DNA of 20,337 nt from an archaeon. Its GTDB lineage: Archaea > Nanobdellota > Nanobdellia > Pacearchaeales > GW2011-AR1. The position numbers and the translations under genes are program-made. Under the pieces are notes generated by a model. It worked only from the letters and a program-made list of their open reading frames with translations. It searched no databases and was not told where the DNA came from. Within the stretch, counting starts at the first letter, position 1. The number at the start of each line of letters is the position of its first letter. Of the stretch, positions 12,260 through 18,215 are shown piece by piece. The stretch covers positions 1 through 20,337 of the forward strand of contig JALOQH010000002.1 in the NCBI GenBank assembly GCA_025453475.1. Reading direction: 5' to 3'.

Positions 12260-13468
12260 TTACAAAGTCTTCTGCGCGCCGGGCATCAAAACCCTGCCAT
12301 ATTCCCCATCGAAGCCGGGTTTTACCTTTATCTTTCCCTCTCTGCTCAGTAAAATAAGTTCAATCAGCTTGAAATCAACATTTTTCGCAGCCATCTCTTC
12401 TTTTTTAGCATTCAAGAGTATATTCATCTCATTTCCGAAACCAGCAATCATCTCATCATAGACTTGCCATGCCTTTTTGCTCTCGGGTTTTGTTTCAAAA
12501 CGAAGTGCAATCAGCTCATGCAGGGGAATAAGCTTGTAAAACATCTTGCCATTCTCCGGCTTATAGCCGCTCTTCTCCTTTGCAAGCTCCTCAATCCTGT
12601 ATTCCACGCCGATTGTCATATCTTTTCCGCATTTGGGGCAGATTCTGTTTAACTTTCTGGTTTCTGCTGGCGAAGAGCTGAAGTTGCAAAGCCTATGCCC
12701 GTCATAATGATACTTTCCATACTCTGGTGGAGTTTCAATTGTTCCCATAAGTCCGTTGCCTGTCCTGATTGCATGAATAATGTTATCATAACTCAATTCA
12801 TTCAAATCAAAGATAGTCGCCTCTCTTCCCAGTCTCCATGGCCAGAAACTGTGGCAGTCTGAAAAGCTTACAATATTCATCTTCTCTTTCAATCTCCAAA
12901 GCATTTCAGGATCAGCGCTCATCCCGGATTCAACAGCATATATCTTTCCGGTCTGTTCTCCGAAAGCATCTTTCAAAGAGTCAAATCCGGAATCACTTCC
13001 AAACAGCCCAAACCATGGCGTCATGCAATGCGCAGGAATTACTTCAATTCTGTCATCAATCGCCTTCATATCTCTCGTGAAATCATCTGCTTTTATTCCG
13101 AAGATAGGCCTCCCATCATAATCAACTCTCCCTTTTGACTTCAGATAATCAGTTATTTTATCAACAGTCTTGCCATTGGGAGCGAGAAGTACAATATGCA
13201 CTGCCCTTCTCCCGTCTTGCGCATACATCAGGCTTATCTCGCTCTGCCATATAAATGGAAATCCGCTTTTCGTTCGAAGAATTCCCTTGTCATCCTCCTT
13301 CAGCCCCTCATCGAGTTCTTTTCTCCAAAGAGGATGCTGAAAATCCCCTGTTCCCAATAAACTCACTCCCTTTATCTTAGCCCATTTCTCCAGATTATCG
13401 AGGGTAAGATTCTTGCTGGTCGCTCTTGAATGCCTGGAGTGTATATGAAAATCACAGATTAATTCCAT
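12260..13468 (-). CDS. endonuclease Q (EndoQ), PHP-domain DNA repair nuclease
   Basis: EndoQ nicks DNA 5' of deaminated bases (uracil, hypoxanthine) and abasic sites. The 402-aa length fits the family (about 400-430). The PHP metal-binding motifs are complete: CDFHIHSRHSR (about 5-15), GTGDFQHPLW (about 39-48), QSEISLMY, VIPAHCMTPWFGLFG and SFSDCHSFWPWRLGREAT. The C-terminal part has the CPKCGKDMTIGVEYRIEELA zinc element typical of EndoQ, and closes GFDGEYGRV. A minus-strand box at 13490-13497 ends 21 nt before the ATG. It adds to the replication and repair genes of this window. Confidence 0.93.
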   Translation of the reverse strand: MELICDFHIHSRHSRATSKNLTLDNLEKWAKIKGVSLLGTGDFQHPLWRKELDEGLKEDDKGILRTKSGFPFIWQSEISLMYAQDGRRAVHIVLLAPNGKTVDKITDYLKSKGRVDYDGRPIFGIKADDFTRDMKAIDDRIEVIPAHCMTPWFGLFGSDSGFDSLKDAFGEQTGKIYAVESGMSADPEMLWRLKEKMNIVSFSDCHSFWPWRLGREATIFDLNELSYDNIIHAIRTGNGLMGTIETPPEYGKYHYDGHRLCNFSSSPAETRKLNRICPKCGKDMTIGVEYRIEELAKEKSGYKPENGKMFYKLIPLHELIALRFETKPESKKAWQVYDEMIAGFGNEMNILLNAKKEEMAAKNVDFKLIELILLSREGKIKVKPGFDGEYGRVLMPGAQKTL

Positions 13469-13489
13469 AAAAGCTTCATAAAAAGCAGC

Positions 13490-13497
13490 TTAATAAA
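13490..13497 (-). promoter_or_regulatory. TATA-like box of endonuclease Q
   Basis: On the minus strand this reads TTTATTAA and ends 21 nt before the ATG at 13468. It is back to back with the ndk box. Confidence 0.5.
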
Positions 13498-13520
13498 TAT
13501 GATTATGCCTTACAAAAAGA

Positions 13521-13528
13521 TTTAAAAG
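13521..13528 (+). promoter_or_regulatory. TATA box of ndk
   Basis: TTTAAAAG, preceded by AAAGA, ends 21 nt before the ndk ATG. Confidence 0.5.
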
Positions 13529-13549
13529 TCCATCTTAAAATCATTATAC

Positions 13550-14059
13550 ATGGCACAGCAGCAATGTTTAGTTTTAATCAAGCCAGACGGATTGGTAAAA
13601 AGTCTTACAGGCAATGTAATCACCGCGTTTTCAGAAACAAAACTTAAGATAGTCGGCGCGAAGGTGATAAAAGCCAAAAGAGAGCTTCTCGAAAAGCATT
13701 ACGCCCAGTTAAAGGACAGGAAACCGCAGATATACGAAGAAACAATTAACTACATGATGGGCAAATACCACACAGACAGAATATTTGCTCTGGTTTATCA
13801 GGGAGATAATGCAATAGATAAAGTCAGGGAAATCTGCGGCTCGACAAATCCGGAAGATGCAAATCCCGTCTCAATCCGCGGCAAGTACGGAAGAATAAAC
13901 TCCAAAACAAAAGTCTTTGAAAACGTTGTCCATGCTTCAGATTCTCCGGAATCAGCAGAAAAAGAGATAAAACTCTGGTTTGCCCCCCACGAGCTCACAG
14001 AAACAGTTTATCCGACAAGAACAGAAACAATCGGCTCAGAGCACGTTGTCTGGAAGTGA
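13550..14059 (+). CDS. ndk: nucleoside diphosphate kinase
   Basis: NDK transfers phosphate between nucleoside tri- and diphosphates through a phospho-histidine. The 169-aa protein has LVLIKPDGLVK (7-17), the Kpn-loop region LKDRKPQ, STNPEDANPVSIRGKYG (98-114) and the active-site NVVHASDS with His128. SPESAEKEIKLWF follows as in the family. It is longer than the usual 140-155 aa because of a few extra residues before the active site and a C-terminal tail of about 25 residues (from APHELTETVYP). It is monocistronic, with its own TATA box, and is followed by tRNA-Arg. Confidence 0.96.
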   Translation: MAQQQCLVLIKPDGLVKSLTGNVITAFSETKLKIVGAKVIKAKRELLEKHYAQLKDRKPQIYEETINYMMGKYHTDRIFALVYQGDNAIDKVREICGSTNPEDANPVSIRGKYGRINSKTKVFENVVHASDSPESAEKEIKLWFAPHELTETVYPTRTETIGSEHVVWK

Positions 14060-14117
14060 TTCCAAACAACAGCCTATTTCTAAAAATCTAAAAAGGCAGT
14101 TTAATTGCTAATTTTAA

Positions 14118-14192
14118 GCCCCTATAGTTCAGCCTGGATAGAACGTTTCCTTGCGGAGGAAAAGATCCGAGGTTCAAATCCTCGTAGGGGCG
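14118..14192 (+). tRNA. tRNA-Arg (anticodon GCG)
   Basis: A 75-nt cloverleaf: acceptor GCCCCTA/TAGGGGC, D-arm GTTCAGCCTGGATAGAAC, anticodon stem TTTCC/GGAAA with loop TTGCGGA (anticodon GCG), variable loop AGATC, T-stem CGAGG/CCTCG with loop TTCAAAT, discriminator G73, no CCA. Its 3' end overlaps the stop-codon end of the convergent gene at 14174 by 19 nt. Confidence 0.95.
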
Positions 14193-14488
14193 CTTTCAGC
14201 CACAAAATAATATTCTTTTAAACAGACAGGACATCTTCTCTGGGAGCCATCAGAGGTAATGTTAACAAGCGCCGTCTTATCAAAAACACAATTATCTATC
14301 GAAGTTCCGCCCCTTAAGAGATTTGGAGAAGCATACCTCAGCCCTGCCTCTTTCATCCTATCCTTGACTTCAGGTATATCATCGTGAAAGCCCAAATGCC
14401 TTATTCGGTCAGCCCTCGTATATCCCTCAATTCTTAAATTTCCCATGTTATTTCCCCTTCTCCATGAAAGGAAAGAATCTGCCATCAT
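14174..14488 (-). CDS. hypothetical protein, about 104 aa, overlapping tRNA-Arg
   Basis: I do not recognise this protein. From the ATG at 14488 it reads MMADSFLSWRRGNNMGNLRI and onward. GAGGAAAT precedes this ATG, and the stop of the preceding gene is 7 nt upstream, suggesting the third gene of a radA unit. A second in-frame ATG at 14446 also has GGGGAAA before it and would give a 90-aa form. A CPVC pair at about 86-89 and one more Cys are visible. The last six residues (APTRI region) are encoded inside the antisense of the tRNA-Arg 3' end, so the original C-terminus may have been lost or rebuilt. The frame upstream of 14488 is a shadow of the neighbouring gene. Confidence 0.55.
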   Translation of the reverse strand: MMADSFLSWRRGNNMGNLRIEGYTRADRIRHLGFHDDIPEVKDRMKEAGLRYASPNLLRGGTSIDNCVFDKTALVNITSDGSQRRCPVCLKEYYFVAESAPTRI

Positions 14489-14495
14489 ATTTCCT

Positions 14496-14780
14496 CTAAA
14501 AATCAGGCATCTGCGCTCTTCTGCACGGAAGATTTGCTCCAGGCTTATCAGAAACACGTATCGGGCTTGGAGAGACAAAAACCCCCTCCAAAGAACTGAT
14601 TGGCATCTCCTCTCCCTCAGTATGAACATAAACCATTATATCCTTCCGGGCAAAAGTTCCATATGGATAAACATACAAAGACGCCGAAGATCCGTAGAGA
14701 AACCTTGTATCCAGCCTGCACCCGCTCTTTGTTCTTCTGGCAGCCTGGGCCTCTTCCAAATGAGCAAAATCTCTTCCCAT
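14496..14780 (-). CDS. hypothetical protein, 94 aa, downstream of radA
   Basis: I do not recognise this protein. It starts MGRDFAHLEEAQAARRTKSG with a charged helix, then a strand-rich part (LYGSSASLYVYPYGTFARKDIMVYVHTEGEE) and ends AQMPDF. Its ATG is one base after the radA stop codon, so it is almost certainly cotranscribed with radA and its translation may be coupled. The strand pattern suggests a small beta-barrel-like fold, but that is a guess. A role linked to recombination is suggested only by the operon. Confidence 0.65.
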   Translation of the reverse strand: MGRDFAHLEEAQAARRTKSGCRLDTRFLYGSSASLYVYPYGTFARKDIMVYVHTEGEEMPISSLEGVFVSPSPIRVSDKPGANLPCRRAQMPDF

Positions 14781-14781
14781 T

Positions 14782-15780
14782 TTATCCGTCCTGCTCGTCT
14801 CTTATTCCCTTGCCAGTCAAATAGAACATCGCCTCGTTTTCCGGAAGATTCGGTGAATCAATCATCTTAGCCACTCTCGAACCCTGTTTGCCTCTCCTCA
14901 GATATAATCTGTAAGTCGATGCATGCCCCACAATATTTCCCCCAACAGCAGTTGTCGGATCTCCAAACATCATTGCAGGATTAGCCATGACCTGATTCGT
15001 AACGAATATTGCAAGATTGTGCTGCTCAGCTGCTTTCATAAGATTATGCAGATACCTGTTAAGTTTCTGCTGCCTGTCAGCCAGCATCCCTCTTCCTGCG
15101 AACTCTGCTCTGAAATGCGCAGTCAGAGAATCGATGATAATCAATTTTATTGGCTCTCCATCACGAATCATCTCATTTATCTTGTCCAAAAGCAAAATCT
15201 GATGGTCTGAATTAAATGCCCTGGCAACAAGAATATTTTTTAGAACTTTTTCAGGATTAGCTCCAACACCTTCTGCAATCTGCCTTATTCTGTCGGGGCG
15301 GAATGTTCCTTCTGTGTCAATAAACACAGCTTTCCCGTTTGCGCCCCCGTGCTCTTTCGGCAGCTGCACATTTACAGCCAGGGTTAATCCCAACTGCGTC
15401 TTGCCGCTCCCGAAAGCTCCGTAAGCCTCTGTCAAAGCCCCGGTTTCAACACCCCTTCCTCCCAGAAGTCCATTCAAATTTTTTGAGCCTGTAGTGATAA
15501 AGAAGACATTCTCCCGCTTCTTTGCGAATTCCATCCCGTCAGAAAATCCAAGATTTAGCATTCCTCTTGCTGCCTGAATCGCTTTTCTGGCAACAGCTTC
15601 TCCTACTCCAGCCATGTCAGATAAGGACACAGGAGACATAACTGCAAGCCCCATTAAATCATAAACGCCGGCAGCCTCCAGTTTTGCTGCAATTCCCGGT
15701 CCAATTCCAGGAATATCAGTTAATTTTGCCTCTCCCTCTGTTTTTTTCTTTTCTTCTTCCTTATCCTCGGACTTTGCCAT
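14782..15780 (-). CDS. radA: DNA repair and recombination protein RadA
   Basis: RadA is the archaeal Rad51/RecA homologue, forming filaments on ssDNA for strand exchange. The 332-aa protein has an acidic start, helix-hairpin-helix DNA-binding domain (about 20-75: DIPGIGPGIAAKL and DMAGVGEAVARKA), and the ATPase core. Walker A is GAFGSGKT (121-128), with Ala where GEFGSGKT is usual. Walker B is LIIID (213-217), loop L1 lies near AEFAGRGMLADRQ, and loop L2 follows TNQVMANPAMMFGDP. No intein is present. The ATG at 15780 lies 20 nt from a TTTATAAA box. Upstream lies a duplicated 32-bp element. Two small unknown genes follow in the same unit. Confidence 0.98.
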   Translation of the reverse strand: MAKSEDKEEEKKKTEGEAKLTDIPGIGPGIAAKLEAAGVYDLMGLAVMSPVSLSDMAGVGEAVARKAIQAARGMLNLGFSDGMEFAKKRENVFFITTGSKNLNGLLGGRGVETGALTEAYGAFGSGKTQLGLTLAVNVQLPKEHGGANGKAVFIDTEGTFRPDRIRQIAEGVGANPEKVLKNILVARAFNSDHQILLLDKINEMIRDGEPIKLIIIDSLTAHFRAEFAGRGMLADRQQKLNRYLHNLMKAAEQHNLAIFVTNQVMANPAMMFGDPTTAVGGNIVGHASTYRLYLRRGKQGSRVAKMIDSPNLPENEAMFYLTGKGIRDEQDG

Positions 15781-15800
15781 AAAACTCCACCCTTTCCTTC

Positions 15801-15808
15801 TTTATAAA
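15801..15808 (-). promoter_or_regulatory. TATA box of the radA unit
   Basis: TTTATAAA ends 20 nt before the radA ATG. The proximal 32-bp repeat begins 9 bases further upstream. Confidence 0.6.
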
Positions 15809-15816
15809 TATTATAA

Positions 15817-15848
15817 CACAGAAAACAATATGATAGAAAGCATGGTTT
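15817..15848. repeat. 32-bp direct repeat upstream of radA, proximal copy
   Basis: Identical to 15892-15923 at 31 of 32 positions, the difference being G at 15832 against T at 15907. It begins CACAGAAAACAATA and ends AAAGCATGGTTT. AAAACAATA inside it (15822-15830) is also an exact inverted partner of TATTGTTTT at 15849-15857. It sits just upstream of the radA TATA box, in the position of an activator or repressor site. Confidence 0.8.
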
Positions 15849-15891
15849 TATTGTTTTATGTTCCGGGGCATTTCAGTTAAAGAAGCTCCGG

Positions 15892-15923
15892 CACAGAAAA
15901 CAATATTATAGAAAGCATGGTTT
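15892..15923. repeat. 32-bp direct repeat upstream of radA, distal copy
   Basis: Second copy, 75 bp from the first. It ends inside the stop codon of the upstream DUF457 gene (15922-15924). The 43-bp interval contains a hairpin, CCGGGGC with GCTCCGG and a 15-nt loop (15863-15891). Two copies and an uneven repeat/spacer length argue against a CRISPR array. Confidence 0.8.
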
Positions 15924-16371
15924 AAACAAACAGTCTAAGGAAGAGGATAGCATCAACTGCCACGAAGACATACAACACAATTGATTCTGTATGCCCGCCA
16001 GTCCTAATCAGCCCGTTTGCTGTCTTTTTCCATGGCCAGAAAGGCATTATGCCATCCTGCGTGAAGCAATCAGCAAACAAATGCGAAGAATACCCCAAAA
16101 AGAAAGGCAATGCTAATATGGGTTCTATGAAAGCAAGTGCCAAAGAGAATGCAAAACATAAGGTCATGCTGTGAAAAACACCGCGATGCTTCACAACTGC
16201 CTGTACCGGTCTAAGAATCTTGTAATGCCCAAAAAATGAATCAGGGGAATCAATATCCGGAAGCAATGCTGCAATCAAAAGAACAGGAAGGAATACTATC
16301 TTATGGTTAACGCTCGGTAAAAACAGAAAAGCCACGCCAAGTGCAATAATAAAATGCGTCCTCTTAATCAT
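15922..16371 (-). CDS. DUF457/YdjM-type membrane protein, putative metal-dependent hydrolase
   Basis: The 149-aa protein is a multi-pass membrane protein with the complete DUF457 residue set: RTHFIIALG at the start (His6), LLPDIDSPDSFFG (about 36-48), VVKHRGVFHSM (about 59-69), and GYSSHLFADCFTQDGIMPFWPW (about 93-114). These His and Asp residues sit at membrane ends and could bind metal. The family is annotated as a membrane-bound metal-dependent hydrolase, but the substrate is unknown. A TATA-like box (16393-16400) ends 21 nt before the ATG. It is a clearer member of the family than the gene at 11632. Confidence 0.9.
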   Translation of the reverse strand: MIKRTHFIIALGVAFLFLPSVNHKIVFLPVLLIAALLPDIDSPDSFFGHYKILRPVQAVVKHRGVFHSMTLCFAFSLALAFIEPILALPFFLGYSSHLFADCFTQDGIMPFWPWKKTANGLIRTGGHTESIVLYVFVAVDAILFLRLFV

Positions 16372-16392
16372 TTGTATAAACGGCCCAATTAG

Positions 16393-16400
16393 AATTTAAA
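16393..16400 (-). promoter_or_regulatory. TATA-like box of the DUF457 gene
   Basis: On the minus strand this reads TTTAAATT and ends 21 nt before the ATG at 16371. Confidence 0.5.
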
Positions 16401-16410
16401 CCTTTATGTT

Positions 16411-16417
16411 AAAAAAA
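16411..16417 (-). terminator. oligo-T terminator after the RPA gene
   Basis: Seven T in the minus-strand sense, about 70 nt after the RPA stop and just before the DUF457 promoter. Archaeal RNA polymerase terminates at such T-runs. The preceding spacer holds a short hairpin, TTCCA with TGGAA. Confidence 0.4.
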
Positions 16418-16484
16418 TTTGCACATGTTGCTCCATTCATTCCTTTTTTGTTGCTCCCCTGCTTCCAGAATTATGGAATAACAA

Positions 16485-17444
16485 CTAGCTGGCTTTTGTT
16501 TCAGGGGCGATTGGTTTTGCTTCCAATTCCCTGACAAGAACATCTATATTTACCTCTTCAATCCCCTCTATGTTAAATTCCGTGGTATTGTAAAGTGAAT
16601 TTGTCTTTAAGTTTCCAAAAAACATCTTTTCCTCTCCGAGTAAATTCACTCTCTTTTCTGCAAATTTCTCCAGGGAGAATATCTCTTCATCGCTCAAACC
16701 GAGTTTGTTGATATTTTCCCCGAATATCACGCTTCTTATTGTTGATGTCCCATCGTCAAGTACGATGTTGAGCAGTGCTCTCTTCAAAGGCTGAACTTTC
16801 CCGTGAATCTTGCACTCTCCCTCAAATGCCCTCTTCTTGCACTCAGGACAAACCTCAAAATATCTCGGCTCAAAAGCCTGCACAATAACCGCTCTTGTCT
16901 TCAAACTCTGCCCGGAGCCGGCATCGCTCAATTTCTTCTGCGAGAAGACTTTTTCAGCCACAACGTTCTCAATTTTTTCATTGCTTATCTTTATATCTCC
17001 GAAAGAGCTCAGATGTATCTCCCCGTTTCTTACATTTCCGTTGGATATCTCAATGACATCTCCCTGTTTTATCTTGCTCTGCTCAATCAGGGCAATATGA
17101 TTTGTATCCCAAAGAACAACCTTTGCATTTGTGCTATCATCAGCCACAACCATATTCGCAACCTTCCCAGCTCTTCCATTCTTATTATATTCCCTCACAG
17201 GATAAATTTCGATAATCTTCGCAACAACATTCGCTCTTTTCATACCCTGCACCAATTCAGAAAGCTTTAATCTCTCTTTGTCGAGATTTAATCCGAGCTC
17301 TGCCGCAACAATCTGCGCAGCTCCCTCTTTCGAAATTAATCCGGATAATTTTGCTTTCTTTGCTTCAACTCTGCGCTCAATCTCGCCAGCATCCAAACCT
17401 GCAGATTTTGAGATTCTGTCCACCAGCTTTTCATAATTATCCAT
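16485..17444 (-). CDS. replication factor A (RPA), OB-fold ssDNA-binding protein with zinc finger
   Basis: RPA binds and protects single-stranded DNA in replication, repair and recombination. From MDNYEKLVDRISKSAG the protein is 319 aa. It has an N-terminal helical segment (about 1-65) typical of archaeal RPA, a first OB fold with NVVAKIIEIYPVREYNKNGRAG and KVVLWDT, a second OB-like region with a zinc element CPECKK-x-CKIHG (about 199-214), then NIVLDDGTSTIRSVIFG. An ATG at 17459 would add MFSES, but the minus-strand box at 17465-17472 would be only 5 nt from it, against 20 nt from the ATG at 17444. I therefore prefer 17444. It is a single-subunit type with no partner gene next to it. Confidence 0.93.
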   Translation of the reverse strand: MDNYEKLVDRISKSAGLDAGEIERRVEAKKAKLSGLISKEGAAQIVAAELGLNLDKERLKLSELVQGMKRANVVAKIIEIYPVREYNKNGRAGKVANMVVADDSTNAKVVLWDTNHIALIEQSKIKQGDVIEISNGNVRNGEIHLSSFGDIKISNEKIENVVAEKVFSQKKLSDAGSGQSLKTRAVIVQAFEPRYFEVCPECKKRAFEGECKIHGKVQPLKRALLNIVLDDGTSTIRSVIFGENINKLGLSDEEIFSLEKFAEKRVNLLGEEKMFFGNLKTNSLYNTTEFNIEGIEEVNIDVLVRELEAKPIAPETKAS

Positions 17445-17464
17445 GCTTTCTGAAAACATAGTTC

Positions 17465-17472
17465 ATTTAAAA
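17465..17472 (-). promoter_or_regulatory. TATA-like box of the RPA gene
   Basis: On the minus strand this reads TTTTAAAT. It is 20 nt from the ATG at 17444 and decides the RPA start. Confidence 0.5.
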
Positions 17473-17529
17473 GTATTTTGATAAATCATGACATATGATG
17501 CAAAGCCTGGTTTCGATGCGAAAAACAAG

Positions 17530-17537
17530 CTTTAAAT
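17530..17537 (+). promoter_or_regulatory. TATA-like box of the 58-aa membrane protein
   Basis: CTTTAAAT ends 42 nt before the ATG, predicting a leader of about 17-20 nt that contains the Shine-Dalgarno sequence. Confidence 0.5.
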
Positions 17538-17564
17538 AGAGAGATGCTCTTGTAATTTCAAGAA

Positions 17565-17570
17565 AGGAGG
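17565..17570 (+). promoter_or_regulatory. strong Shine-Dalgarno sequence
   Basis: AGGAGG, within AAAGGAGG, lies 9 nt before the ATG at 17580. It is the best ribosome binding site in the window. Confidence 0.75.
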
Positions 17571-17579
17571 TTTGAATAA

Positions 17580-17756
17580 ATGGCCAAATTAACTGCGTGG
17601 CTTGTGACACTTATCGGTGTTCTCTTAGTTTTAGCGTTATTGCCTTCCCTAGCAGACACATTGGAACCACTTAATGCGTGGCTTGTACCAGTGTTAGTTC
17701 TTGTTATCGGAGTCGGCAAACTCACAAGAAACTATTCAGCAAAGAAGAGAAAGTAA
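17580..17756 (+). CDS. 58-aa two-pass membrane microprotein
   Basis: The frame reads MAKLTAWLVTLIGVLLVLAL and onward for 58 residues. It has two hydrophobic segments (about 5-22 and 33-47), a short Asp/Glu-containing loop between them (SLADTLEPLN), and a basic tail ending SAKKRK, so both termini are probably cytoplasmic. The segments echo each other (TAWLVTLIGVLLVL and NAWLVPVLVLVIGV), and at DNA level the 12-mer TGCGTGGCTTGT occurs in both, suggesting an internal duplication. A TATA-like box, a very strong Shine-Dalgarno sequence and a T-rich terminator make it a complete, probably well-expressed unit. Function unknown. Confidence 0.88.
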   Translation: MAKLTAWLVTLIGVLLVLALLPSLADTLEPLNAWLVPVLVLVIGVGKLTRNYSAKKRK

Positions 17757-17769
17757 ATCTTCTGAGCTG

Positions 17770-17803
17770 TTTTTTATTTTTTAATTTCTAATTCTATTTT
17801 TTT
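17770..17803 (+). terminator. T-rich terminator after the 58-aa gene
   Basis: Three T-runs of six to seven bases (17770-17775, 17777-17782, 17797-17803) start 13 nt after the stop codon and end just before the aEF1-beta TATA box. Confidence 0.6.
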
Positions 17804-17816
17804 ATCAAAACCAAAG

Positions 17817-17824
17817 TTTATAAA
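17817..17824 (+). promoter_or_regulatory. TATA box of aEF1-beta
   Basis: TTTATAAA, preceded by CCAAAG, ends 21 nt before the ATG at 17846. Confidence 0.65.
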
Positions 17825-17845
17825 TAATAAAAATCAGATATAAAC

Positions 17846-18118
17846 ATGGCAATAGCAGCAGTAATCACAAAGATAATGCCTGAATCCCGTGAAGCAAATC
17901 TTCACGTGATAGAAGGTGCGGCAAAAGAGCTGATGACCCGGGAGGGTGCAAAGAATATTTCTTTCACGCAGGAGGAGATTGCATTTGGTTTGAAAGCAAT
18001 CATGATGAAAATGGCATGGCCTGAAGAAAAAGACACCGGCATCATAGAATCTCTCATTGCAAAAATACCATTGGTCTCTTCTGTGACAATAGTGGATTAT
18101 AGGCGAGCATTCGGATAG
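17846..18118 (+). CDS. ef1b: elongation factor 1-beta (aEF1-beta)
   Basis: aEF1-beta is the guanine nucleotide exchange factor for aEF1A. The 90-aa length is the family norm. Pattern: MAIAAVITKIMPES with the first beta strand, FTQEEIAFGLKAIMMKMAWPEEKD (about 52-75), ending in SLIAKIPLVSSVTIVDYRRAFG, very like the archaeal family's VESVEVVDVRRAFG. It has its own TATA box, and hairpin repeat copy C starts at its stop codon. Confidence 0.96.
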   Translation: MAIAAVITKIMPESREANLHVIEGAAKELMTREGAKNISFTQEEIAFGLKAIMMKMAWPEEKDTGIIESLIAKIPLVSSVTIVDYRRAFG

Positions 18119-18165
18119 CTTTGTTTGCCGCAGGTAACATGCTCGCAGTAAGGTAAAATCAGAGC
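18118..18165. repeat. hairpin repeat, copy C (short form, 48 nt)
   Basis: GCTTTG-TTTGC pairs with GGTAAAA-T-CAGAGC with one wobble and one extra A. The bulged T and the words TTTGCCGCAGG, GCTCGCAG, GTAAGG and ATCAGA are shared with copies A or B, while the centre is about 23 nt shorter. The outer pairs read GCT/AGC in place of TTT/AAA, a third compensatory change. It begins at the last base of the aEF1-beta stop, so it would be in that mRNA's 3' end. Confidence 0.55.
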
Positions 18166-18187
18166 AGGATTATGTCTAAACAAACTT

Positions 18188-18195
18188 ATTTAAAA
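18188..18195 (+). promoter_or_regulatory. TATA-like box of the HIT-fold gene
   Basis: ATTTAAAA ends 20 nt before the ATG at 18216. Confidence 0.5.
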
Positions 18196-18215
18196 CTCAT
18201 TTTCCCACTTCCAAT

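Noticed and set aside
14489..14629. N-terminal extension of the 104-aa gene (frame opening at 14629)
   Set aside because: This part lies in another frame within the 94-aa gene and lacks its own start signals. GAGGAAAT before 14488 marks a better start.
15817..15923. Possible minimal CRISPR array (two 32-nt repeats, 43-nt spacer)
   Set aside because: There are only two copies, the interval is itself a hairpin, there are no cas genes in the window, and one copy runs into a stop codon. A regulatory or local duplication is more likely.
16426..16457. Direct repeat TGTTGCTCC (16426-16434 and 16449-16457) after the RPA gene
   Set aside because: Only nine bases in a short AT-rich spacer, with no further copies seen nearby. 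It could easily be chance.
17445..17459. Upstream ATG for RPA adding MFSES
   Set aside because: The TATA-like box would be only 5 nt from this ATG; the ATG at 17444 has the standard 20-nt spacing and the usual family N-terminus.
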